From positions 2,480,001 through 2,544,000 of the forward strand of contig CP032931.1 in assembly GCA_003666485.1 (NCBI GenBank): 64,000 nucleotides of DNA, read 5' to 3'. The stretch comes from Levilactobacillus brevis (GTDB lineage: Bacteria > Bacillota > Bacilli > Lactobacillales > Lactobacillaceae). The translations under genes and the position numbers were made by a program. Of the stretch, positions 32,650 through 39,861 are shown piece after piece. Position 1 is the stretch's first letter; every line of letters begins with the position of its first letter. A model generated the notes under the pieces. The model had not been told where the DNA came from. It saw nothing but the letters and a program-made list of their open reading frames with translations, and did no database searches.

Positions 32650-34375
32650 CGACGGTATCCCCCTTCCGCAGTTGTGAGTCGAGAATTTCTTGATAAGTCT
32701 TGTTGGTGGCCTTCAATTCGTCGTGTGTCCCTTGGCCCACGATGTTCCCGCCGTCGATCACTAAGATCAAGTCGGCATCGGCAACCGTGGAGACCCGTTG
32801 GGCAACGATGACTGTGACACCGGCTTGAACCTGAGCATCTTGCCGCAGATCTTGTCGCAACAGCGCATCGGTCTTGAAGTCCAGTGCAGAGAACGAGTCA
32901 TCAAAAATGTAGACGCTCGCCCGCTTCAGAATCGTCCGGGCAATGACCAACCGTTGTCGTTGACCACCAGAGAAGTTGTCCCCGTTTTGTTCAACGACAC
33001 CGTCTAAGCCACCCTCTTCTTTAATGAAGTCGCTGGCTTGGGCAACGTCGAGTGCGTGCCAAATTTGGCTATCACTGGCGTCGGACATCCCGTAAGTCAT
33101 GTTACTGCGGACCGTTCCGGAGAACAGCACCGCTTTTTGTTGCGTGATGGAAATCGCTTCGTGCAACGCCTTTTGGCTCAAGGCCGTCAGTGGCGTGCCG
33201 TTCAGCTTGATTTGGCCACTTTCTGGGTCAAATAACCGTGGAATCAGGTTGACCAGCGTGGATTTCCCAGAACCAGTCCCCCCGATAATGGCGACGGTCT
33301 GCCCCGCCGTGGCGGTAAAGTTCACGTCGGTCAAGGCTAATTTTTCTGCCCCCGTATACCGGAAGTTCACGTGATCAAAGGTCAGGCTGGCCGCCGATTG
33401 GTCCAACGCAACTGGTTGGTCCGCATCATTGATCTTACTCTTCAAATCCATGACTTCGTTGATCCGTGCCGCAGACGCCTGGGCCCGTGGCAGGAAGACG
33501 AAGACCATGGAGACCATCATGAAACTGATCAATAATTGGGTGGCATAAGTCATGAACGCGACCAAATTACCGACCTCCATGGCTTGGCTCCCAATCAGCT
33601 TGCCGCCATACCAGACGATCCCGATGTTGGTCCCGCTCACGATCAGCGTGATGACCGGTAACATCAGTGAGACGATCATGAAGACCTTGATCCCAGTTGA
33701 CGTGTAATCCTTGTTGGCCCCTTCAAAACGGTCTTGTTCGAATTGGTCCTGGTTGAACGCCCGGATGACCCGGACCCCCGTCAGACCTTCACGAAAGACC
33801 AGGTTGATGCGGTCAATCTTCTTTTGCAAGCTCTTGAACAATGGCACTGCAAAGTACATGATCAGCCCGGTGAAAAAGGCCAATACAGGCAAAGCAACCA
33901 AGAAGACCATCGTCAGCCGCGGACTCTTGACGTAAGCCAAGACGCCAGCCCCCACCAACATGATGGGCGCCATCAGCATCATCCGTAGCATTTGGACCAT
34001 GACGTTTTGAATCTGTACCACGTCGTTGGTCGTCCGGGTAATCAGTGACGCGTTCCCCACCGTTTCAAATTCTTCGGTGGACGCGTACGTGACTTTCTTA
34101 AATAAATCAGTTCGGATTCGTTGGCCCATCCGTTGCGACTGCGTAGACGCATAATACACGTTTCCGGCGGCTCCCAATACCCCAATGAAACTCAAGAGGA
34201 GCATCAGGCCACCCGTGCGCCAGATGTAGCCGATATCGTTGTTGGCGATCCCTTTATCGATGATGTTGGAAGTCAACGTCGGTAAGGAGAGATCACAGGC
34301 AACTTGAATAATCATAAACCCAACAGCAAGGACTACTGCCCACCAGTCCAAGTGTTTTCGGGCAAGTCGCATCAT
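32642..34375 (-). CDS. ABC multidrug-type exporter half-transporter, degenerate-site half
   Basis: 577 residues from MMRLARKHLDWW; AGAAGGCCAAATTTC precedes this ATG. Six membrane helices are followed by an ATPase domain with Walker A GGTGSGKSTLVNL and signature NFSGGQRQRL. Walker B is VYIFDDSFSALD, where Asp replaces the catalytic Glu. This asymmetry is known from heterodimeric exporters with one degenerate ATP site. It is first in the two-gene operon. The upstream gap holds repeats and no clear regulator gene. Confidence 0.9.
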   Translation of the reverse strand: MMRLARKHLDWWAVVLAVGFMIIQVACDLSLPTLTSNIIDKGIANNDIGYIWRTGGLMLLLSFIGVLGAAGNVYYASTQSQRMGQRIRTDLFKKVTYASTEEFETVGNASLITRTTNDVVQIQNVMVQMLRMMLMAPIMLVGAGVLAYVKSPRLTMVFLVALPVLAFFTGLIMYFAVPLFKSLQKKIDRINLVFREGLTGVRVIRAFNQDQFEQDRFEGANKDYTSTGIKVFMIVSLMLPVITLIVSGTNIGIVWYGGKLIGSQAMEVGNLVAFMTYATQLLISFMMVSMVFVFLPRAQASAARINEVMDLKSKINDADQPVALDQSAASLTFDHVNFRYTGAEKLALTDVNFTATAGQTVAIIGGTGSGKSTLVNLIPRLFDPESGQIKLNGTPLTALSQKALHEAISITQQKAVLFSGTVRSNMTYGMSDASDSQIWHALDVAQASDFIKEEGGLDGVVEQNGDNFSGGQRQRLVIARTILKRASVYIFDDSFSALDFKTDALLRQDLRQDAQVQAGVTVIVAQRVSTVADADLILVIDGGNIVGQGTHDELKATNKTYQEILDSQLRKGDTVDA

Positions 34376-34580
34376 GAAATTTGGCCTTCTTTCTTCTAAG
34401 GTTACTCTGTAAAACATCAAAAATGCATATGCGACAATTATACTCGCTTGAATCGTGTTTGCAATCATGTATTACCGCTTAAATTAATCAGCGGTGACAA
34501 AAAATAATGTCCGTAATCATGGTGCTGGACCAGTATCCTGAGTGCAGTAGAACTAGTTGCTTACGGCCACATGGTCCGAA

Positions 34581-34696
34581 CTGGCCGCCTACCGTCCGTC
34601 AAATATGGGTCGGAACGCGGTGGGCGGCCGGGGCGAGCCAAGGGGCGGTCTCGACGCCTCCCACGGCTGAACCATATTTGCCGGACTCTCGGCTAC
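34581..34696 (-). repeat. Multi-branched intergenic element, copy 12 (two hairpins lost)
   Basis: The outer arms GTCCGTCAAATATGGGTC and AACCATATTTGCCGGAC and one hairpin (GGGGCGAG...CTCGACGCC) remain. The segment that would hold the other two hairpins is cleanly missing. Confidence 0.8.
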
Positions 34697-34852
34697 AGAA
34701 GATGCATCACTATCAGCCGGTTTCAGCCTTGGCATTTGTTTCACTAATTTCGGCAATTGCATTGGCAGAGAAACTAATTGACCTTTTCAGCCAACGGGCA
34801 AAGGTTACAAGTAAATAAGGCTCAGCTGACGAGGAGCAAGGCTATTAAATTA

Positions 34853-34988
34853 GTCCACGCCACCATCTGCGACTATCAGAGATTCCGGTAGTTATGGGAA
34901 ACGCCGTCAATCTCCAAACACATTTGGCTTCGACCGGTCCTTCCCACAGCGTCACGGTCCAAGTTTGGCGAACGGTAAGGCGGCCAGC
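34853..34988 (+). repeat. Composite repeat: third-family unit joined to the 3' half of a multi-branched element (copy 13)
   Basis: The first 70 bp (CCACCATCTGCGACTATCAG through CCGTCAATCTCCAAACAC) match 35659-35783. The remainder (from CGACCGGTCC to GGCGGCCAGCAC) is the right half of the multi-branched family and lacks its left partner arm. Confidence 0.65.
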
Positions 34989-35166
34989 ACGGACTAAATC
35001 ACATTCAAAGACTAATTTTGTCCCCGTAAACTCAGACGTCACCATAAATCTAGCTAAGGCTTGCAACCTTCAGCTAGAAGACCAATCGGTGGCAAAACAC
35101 CGCCATGTAAGCGTTTACGGAACGCTTTTTACCATTCATAAAGCTGGTAATGTTGTCAATATTTGT

Positions 35167-35172
35167 TACAAT
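35167..35172 (+). promoter_or_regulatory. Extended -10 of the 35197 gene
   Basis: TGTTACAAT forms an extended -10 element about 25 bp upstream of the start codon. No good -35 is seen. Confidence 0.45.
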
Positions 35173-35196
35173 GGGGACACTGAAGGGAGTAAGAGC

Positions 35197-35526
35197 ATGG
35201 CGAGCAACTCAGATTCAATCTATAACGTCTTAACCTATATTCACCGTCATCAAGATCAGGTTCGCTTTATCCAACAGCGCAATAGCAACGTCATCGCGAT
35301 TGGCGTCCCCGACTCGGTGCCGGTAGCGAATCAGGAACTCTACTTCCCCGTTGGCCACCTGTTGGTCAACCGGATGGATGATGACTTTTTAGCCAAAAAT
35401 GGTGAGCTGTTGAACGACTTCTTCGACCGCACGCGTAGTTCTAAAGAAGACTACCGCGAAGTCTGGATCACCACCAGTTACATCCCCACCGAGCACATGT
35501 ACTTGGTGGAAATTTCTTTTGAATGA
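35197..35526 (+). CDS. Conserved-looking hypothetical protein, 109 aa
   Basis: I do not recognise this family. The ATG at 35197 has GAAGGGAGTAAGAGC upstream. A longer open frame that begins at 34894 runs through repeat sequence and is not credible. The protein is soluble and acidic in its second half, with no signal peptide or membrane segment. Its own extended -10 and terminator make it a single-gene unit. Repeat elements flank it on both sides. Confidence 0.65.
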   Translation: MASNSDSIYNVLTYIHRHQDQVRFIQQRNSNVIAIGVPDSVPVANQELYFPVGHLLVNRMDDDFLAKNGELLNDFFDRTRSSKEDYREVWITTSYIPTEHMYLVEISFE

Positions 35527-35532
35527 TGACTT

Positions 35533-35566
35533 AAAAACGGGCAGCCCAGTAGCGGGTTGCCCGTTT
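35533..35566 (+). terminator. Terminator of the 35197 gene
   Basis: Stem ACGGGCAGCCC/GGGTTGCCCGT, then TTCGTTT. Confidence 0.8.
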
Positions 35567-35658
35567 CGTTTGTCTGCGTTTAGTTTGGTCACCTAAAGGT
35601 TGCAAGTACAAAAACACCTGATAATACGCAACTGACAAGGATCGTGAACATGAAATGA

Positions 35659-35786
35659 GTCCATGCCACCACCTGCGGCTGTCAGAGATTCCGGTAGCTA
35701 TGGGGACCGCCGGCGGCCTAAGGAGCGGTCCGCCGACTCGGTTTGAAGCTTGACGAACCCCGTCAATCTCCAAACACGTCCACGCT
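35659..35786 (+). repeat. Third repeat family, longer copy
   Basis: This copy shares its ends (CCACCACCTGCGGCTGTCAG and CCGTCAATCTCCAAACAC) with 34853-34926. Its inner part holds hairpin-forming stretches (GGCGG/CCGCC and CGGTTT/AACCCCG). AGATTCCGG and CCCCGTCAATCT can pair as an outer stem. Confidence 0.5.
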
Positions 35787-35934
35787 GTAAGCTGAGAAAA
35801 AACGCTCAGCTAACACCGTTGTCACAGCAACCTACACCTCTGACTGCCTCCGGTCACGTCGGTGATTAACCACAAAATTAGCAGAGAAATCGCTGAAACG
35901 GCAACGTTCATCCACACTAGTGGGTAACCTGTCA

Positions 35935-36102
35935 CGTAGCCGTGAGTGAGCTAAATTTGGACTCAGCCGTGGGAGTTTGCAAGTGAACTGCTTGGAAACT
36001 GGCGTCTTCGGCTCGAAGCGAGGTTGAAGACCGCCCTTTGGCGTCGACCGGTCCCTCCCACAGCGTCACGGTCCAAATTTGGCGAACGGCAAGGCGGCCA
36101 GC
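35935..36102 (+). repeat. Multi-branched intergenic element, copy 14 (divergent)
   Basis: The outer arms GAGCTAAATTTGGACTC and GGTCCAAATTTGGC pair well but differ from all other copies. The hairpin GTTTGCAAG...CTTGGAAAC and the hairpin around CTTCGGCTCGAAG are shorter than usual. Confidence 0.75.
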
Positions 36103-36138
36103 ACAGAGTAAGGTGCGTTCATTGACCGCAAATATGGG

Positions 36139-36345
36139 TTAGCTGAAGATGGCGTGAGAAGCCCAGATGCCGCCGCCAATGACCAGTACCGCCACGATAA
36201 AGAAACGGAATAGTGCGGCAAAGGCGACCAGCACAATGGCGCCAATGATCAGCGTTCCCACAATCCCCAACAGCCAGCCGGCTAGGCCAAAGACCAACCG
36301 CAGTAGTGGAAACAGTAGCAACAATAACAATAGTAATAAGATCAC
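36139..36345 (-). CDS. Small hydrophobic membrane protein, 68 aa
   Basis: Two to three membrane segments cover nearly the whole protein (a poly-Leu N-terminus, then GLAGWLLGIVGTLIIGAIVL and a C-terminal FFIVAVLVIGGGIWASH). The start is GTG at 36345 with GGAG 8 bp upstream. No family is recognised with confidence. It is a single gene between a repeat and the GGDEF gene terminator. It could be a small membrane stress protein, but that is speculation. Confidence 0.6.
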   Translation of the reverse strand: MILLLLLLLLLFPLLRLVFGLAGWLLGIVGTLIIGAIVLVAFAALFRFFIVAVLVIGGGIWASHAIFS

Positions 36346-36443
36346 GATGATCGCTCCATTCTACCCGGGGAATTCCCCGGTTAACTTGTATTTTACACGT
36401 TTTTTTCGGCGGGCACACGGCTTAACTATTTAAAAATTTGTAA

Positions 36444-36478
36444 ACAAAAGGAACGGTCACCAATCGGCCCCGTTCCCG
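36444..36478 (-). terminator. Terminator of the GGDEF gene
   Basis: Minus-strand stem GGGAACGG/CCGTTCC followed by TTTTGTTT. Confidence 0.7.
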
Positions 36479-36492
36479 TCGTTATCATTTAT

Positions 36493-37618
36493 CTAGCTAG
36501 CGGTAATGCGGTACCGCCCCGTTTGCTTGGAGTGATACAGGTTGGCATCGACCCGCTTGTAAAAGTCCAGTGGGTTGCGGTCCCGGTCGTGCAGGACGGA
36601 GACACCCACGGAAATGGTGACGTTCAAGTCCTCACCATTGTAAGTCGTCGTCAGGTTCTTCACCGCGTCAAATACCTCTTGGGCGATTGGTCGCGCCCGA
36701 TTTAAGTCGCGGTCAGGTAAGAGAATATTGAACTCCTCGCCCCCCCGTCCGGTACAAGATGATGTCGCTGCCAAATGGCTTCAAACTCGCGGCAACCGCG
36801 TTAGCAACCTGCTTAAGCACCTCATCGCCGGCCAAGTGACCATACGTATCGTTGATGTGTTTGAAGTGGTCGATGTCAAACATGATCATCGCCAGGTCCC
36901 GTTGGTGCGCGGCGCTCTGGTGGAAATGAAAACCCACGGCGCGGTCATAAGCCGCATAATTTTGCACGTGCGTCAGCGCATCCCAGTTCGCCGACTGGAA
37001 CAAGCGGTCCTTGATACGGCGGTCCTTATCTTGAATCTTGAAATAGCCGTACATCAAGGTGGCCAAGACCAGGTAGTCGGCAATTTCAATCCAGTAAGTC
37101 GTCCACGGCAGTTGGAAACGGAACTTGACAAACATCCAGAGTGCCAGGCCGAACGCCGTCGCTACCGAGATGTAGCGGGTGTATGGTGCCCGCCAGAGGT
37201 GTGTGCTTTGCTGGTAAGATAACCAGTAGAACAAGATGAAGATAAAGGTATACCCCCAAGACAAGATGGCCGTCACGTTACCGTTGAGCACCATGAATCC
37301 GACCCCGGCTAACAGAATCAGCCAGGTGGGAATCTTGAGTGCCAAGAAATACGCCACAAAGATCAAGAGAAGTAGTTGAAAGTTCGTAAACGTCCAAGAC
37401 AGGTGGCTGTCGCGGACAATCATCTGCAAGGCGAAGACGGATACCACAGCACAGGTGGTCCCAATGATCACTTGAACATGTTTTAAATTGTATGGTCGCC
37501 GACTGGATTCAGCCTTCGCTGTGACCCAAGTAAAAATCGACCAGTACAGGGTGATAACTCCCAAGGTGAAGAAAATACTGGTAATGATGGGCGGTACAAG
37601 CCACATAGTCCATGACAT
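36493..37618 (-). pseudogene. Membrane GGDEF diguanylate cyclase, frameshifted in the active-site codon run
   Basis: Residues 1 to about 205 form a multi-helix membrane sensor domain. A GGDEF domain then starts (DALTHVQNYAAYDRAV, FDIDHFKHINDTYGHLAGDEVL). At 36740-36746 a run of seven G on the coding strand shifts the frame, so the active-site motif reads RTGGRG and the protein ends 9 residues later. With six G it would read RTGGEEF and continue to a normal end (ISVGVSVLHDRD...DANLYHSKQTGRYRI) at 36493. The gene may be a fresh pseudogene, a phase-variable gene, or carry a sequencing error. An EAL gene lies divergently upstream. Confidence 0.85.
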
Positions 37619-37854
37619 GGAATAATCTCCTTGCTCAGTGATTTAATAATTAATCCAGTAATTGGTTCTCCAATCCTGGTACTAGTATAACGCATTAATT
37701 TGCTCTAACAACTACTATAAAACAATTCATATAATAAAACCATAACTATTTATATAAAACATTATGTCACGGGATGAACGATTTGCGCTTTTGCTAGTTC
37801 CCCCCACTCCTGTTTTTCTGGTCATTTCCCCTATCCGAATTCGTTAAAATAAAG

Positions 37855-37860
37855 TATGAT
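37855..37860 (+). promoter_or_regulatory. Candidate -10 of the EAL gene
   Basis: TATGAT lies 35 bp upstream of the EAL start codon. The matching -35 is weak. Confidence 0.4.
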
Positions 37861-37894
37861 GGGAGCAGACACTTGAAAGGAGGAACCATTCGAC

Positions 37895-38557
37895 ATGTAC
37901 CGTTATTTTCTACAGCCCCAGTTAGATGTCACCAACAACTCACTGATTGGCTACGAAATGCTCATTCGCCAACAGGTCGACGGCAAATGGGTCTTGCCTC
38001 AAGACTTCGAGTCAATTCCTATCGACACCCAGGCCGACCTGATCAAACGCACGGCCCAAAAACTGCGGCTGAAGATTGGCTCAGTCTCCTACAACGTTAA
38101 CCAGCGGCAATTCGTCGACTGCACGATTGCCCAAGCGATCGTCGACGCTCAGCTACAGATTGCCCCAGTGAATTTGATTCTCGAGGTCACCGAAGAAGAG
38201 ACCGACACGGCTGTTTCGAACCAGCAAATTATCGATCAGGTTCACTTTTTTGACGACCACGCGATTCAACTTAGTCTAGACGATATCGGGACTGGTATCA
38301 ATACCTTTGACCACATCAAACCGATTCTGCCCTACGCTAGCGAAATTAAATTTGCCATGCAAAATTTCCGGGCTGAGGGTCGCGCCGCAGAAATTCCGGA
38401 TAACCTGGTTTTCTGGAAAAAGGTCGCCCAGGACTACAAGTTACGCTTGATTCTGGAAGGTGTGGAAAATGAGGCCGAAGACAAGATGGCCAATGACTTG
38501 GAAATCGACCTGCGGCAGGGCTGGTACTACGGGAAGCCCCACCTGTTCAAATTATAA
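37895..38557 (+). CDS. EAL-domain cyclic-di-GMP phosphodiesterase
   Basis: 220-residue stand-alone EAL domain. The signature is YEMLIR (EML for EAL). The other metal and catalytic residues appear to be present: NVNQRQF, ILEVTEEE, LSLDDIGTG, EIKFAMQNF, LILEGVENE and QGWYYGKP. It therefore probably still hydrolyses c-di-GMP. GGAGGAACCATTCGAC precedes the ATG. It is divergent from the frameshifted GGDEF gene, which suggests the two form a local signalling module whose synthase arm is now off. Confidence 0.88.
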   Translation: MYRYFLQPQLDVTNNSLIGYEMLIRQQVDGKWVLPQDFESIPIDTQADLIKRTAQKLRLKIGSVSYNVNQRQFVDCTIAQAIVDAQLQIAPVNLILEVTEEETDTAVSNQQIIDQVHFFDDHAIQLSLDDIGTGINTFDHIKPILPYASEIKFAMQNFRAEGRAAEIPDNLVFWKKVAQDYKLRLILEGVENEAEDKMANDLEIDLRQGWYYGKPHLFKL

Positions 38558-38712
38558 TTTTCGCAATACTTTTTATTAATAATATTATTTATTTTTAAGG
38601 CTACTAATCGGTTGTGCTAGGTCGCAATCTCTGGTAGTCTTTTACTTATCCCAATTATTTTAAAAATTCAGCTAGACTTGCTAAACACGGGTCTATTTAG
38701 GAGGCGTCACCA

Positions 38713-39816
38713 CTGCATCTGCCAGTCAACCGGCACCGCTGCTCCACTTGCGGTCACCGACTTAACCCATTTCTCGCACAATGCCCCACCTGTGGCGCAC
38801 CCCAGTTGTCACTCATGGCCGCGCTCTTCACGTGCCACGGCCAGCTCACCCGCGGCGCTTACTGGCAACGTATTGGCGTACTCACGGTACTCACCTGTGG
38901 TCTACTGATCACGCTCATGAGCACCGTTTTGCAATATCCGGCCTTTCGCCTGCAGCCCGCTTACCTGAACACGGGCAAGGCACTGCTACTACTGGTCACG
39001 GCAGCTGGTTTGTTTACCTGCAGCCTCATCACGCTGGCCGCCACCTTGCAGCGCCTGCATGACCGGCACCGTACCGGGCGCTTCTTAGGGTGGTTAGCAC
39101 TACCCGTCATTGGTTGGGGGCTGGTCCTCGTCCAGCTACTGAGTCCGAGTCGGGGTCCCCGCACGCCCGTCGCCACTAGTTTCACCTGGCGACAACGCGT
39201 CCGGACCGGGCGCCTGCTGATCAGCGGTACCCTGCTGTACGCGGTCAGTCTTAACTTCGTGGGTATCGCCGCACTCAGAGGGGCCCACCCCGACCCACTC
39301 CCCACGAATTCAGCCGCACCGGCAGCGCCCACTGCGGCCAACCAGCTGATGCTGGGCCGCCACAACATTTCATTGGCGAACCACCGGACTTACCGCGTAG
39401 CCTATCGTAATCGCCAGTGGGCCCACACGACATTTGCCATTGACCGCATCACGGTCTACCGCACCTATGGCCCTTACCGCATCCCCAGCAACGACGGGCC
39501 CCTCACCATCAACGGTATCATTGGCGTTCACATGAAGATTCACGCGGGAGCTAACATTCAGACCTACCCCGTTGCGAAAACGTTAACCACAAACGACGGT
39601 CAGCGTCTCACCGCGGACCGCTCTAACAGCGACGTGTTCGCGGGCGACCTGAATCAGGGCACGCGGACGGCGGGAACGACTTACTATCTCATGCCCCGGC
39701 TAAACGAGGTGGCCGACGTGACTCGCATCGACGTGAGTTGGGACGCCGTGCTAAGGAGCCAGCCGCAATTCCCACAGACCTTCCATGCCAGCATCCCGTT
39801 GACCGCTAAAAAATAA
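38713..39816 (+). CDS. Zinc-ribbon plus DUF805 membrane protein (apparent CTG start)
   Basis: About 367 residues. The frame opens right after an in-frame TAG, and the only start-like codon before the zinc ribbon is CTG at 38713, preceded by AGGAGG with 8-bp spacing. Residues 10-31 hold two CxxC pairs (CSTC and CPTC). A DUF805 domain follows (CHGQLTRGAYWQRIG; LQRLHDRHRTGRFLGWLALP) with four membrane helices. A fifth helix and a C-terminal, probably external, domain of about 200 residues with ITINGIIGVHMKIH-like segments complete it. If translation instead began at TTG 38806, the zinc ribbon would be lost. The function is unknown. Confidence 0.72.
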   Translation: MHLPVNRHRCSTCGHRLNPFLAQCPTCGAPQLSLMAALFTCHGQLTRGAYWQRIGVLTVLTCGLLITLMSTVLQYPAFRLQPAYLNTGKALLLLVTAAGLFTCSLITLAATLQRLHDRHRTGRFLGWLALPVIGWGLVLVQLLSPSRGPRTPVATSFTWRQRVRTGRLLISGTLLYAVSLNFVGIAALRGAHPDPLPTNSAAPAAPTAANQLMLGRHNISLANHRTYRVAYRNRQWAHTTFAIDRITVYRTYGPYRIPSNDGPLTINGIIGVHMKIHAGANIQTYPVAKTLTTNDGQRLTADRSNSDVFAGDLNQGTRTAGTTYYLMPRLNEVADVTRIDVSWDAVLRSQPQFPQTFHASIPLTAKK

Positions 39817-39851
39817 TGGCCCCTCGGTGTTGTCCGAGAACCCATTACTTT
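39813..39851. terminator. Bidirectional terminator between convergent genes
   Basis: Stem AATGG...CCATT with inner CCTCGG/CCGAG, flanked by A-rich and T-rich ends. It serves the DUF805 gene and the lectin gene, which converge here. Confidence 0.65.
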
Positions 39852-39861
39852 GTGACTCTTA

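Noticed and set aside
30808-34375. Frameshift or inactivation of one ABC half because of the altered Walker B
   Set aside because: Asp in place of the catalytic Glu in one half is normal for heterodimeric exporters of this group.
34894-35196. N-terminal extension of the 35197 gene
   Set aside because: It runs through repeat DNA; the ATG at 35197 has its own ribosome binding site and -10 element.
36493-36774. Separate small gene for the GGEEF-containing fragment
   Set aside because: It completes the GGDEF domain of the upstream frame exactly after a one-base change in the G run and has no start signal of its own.
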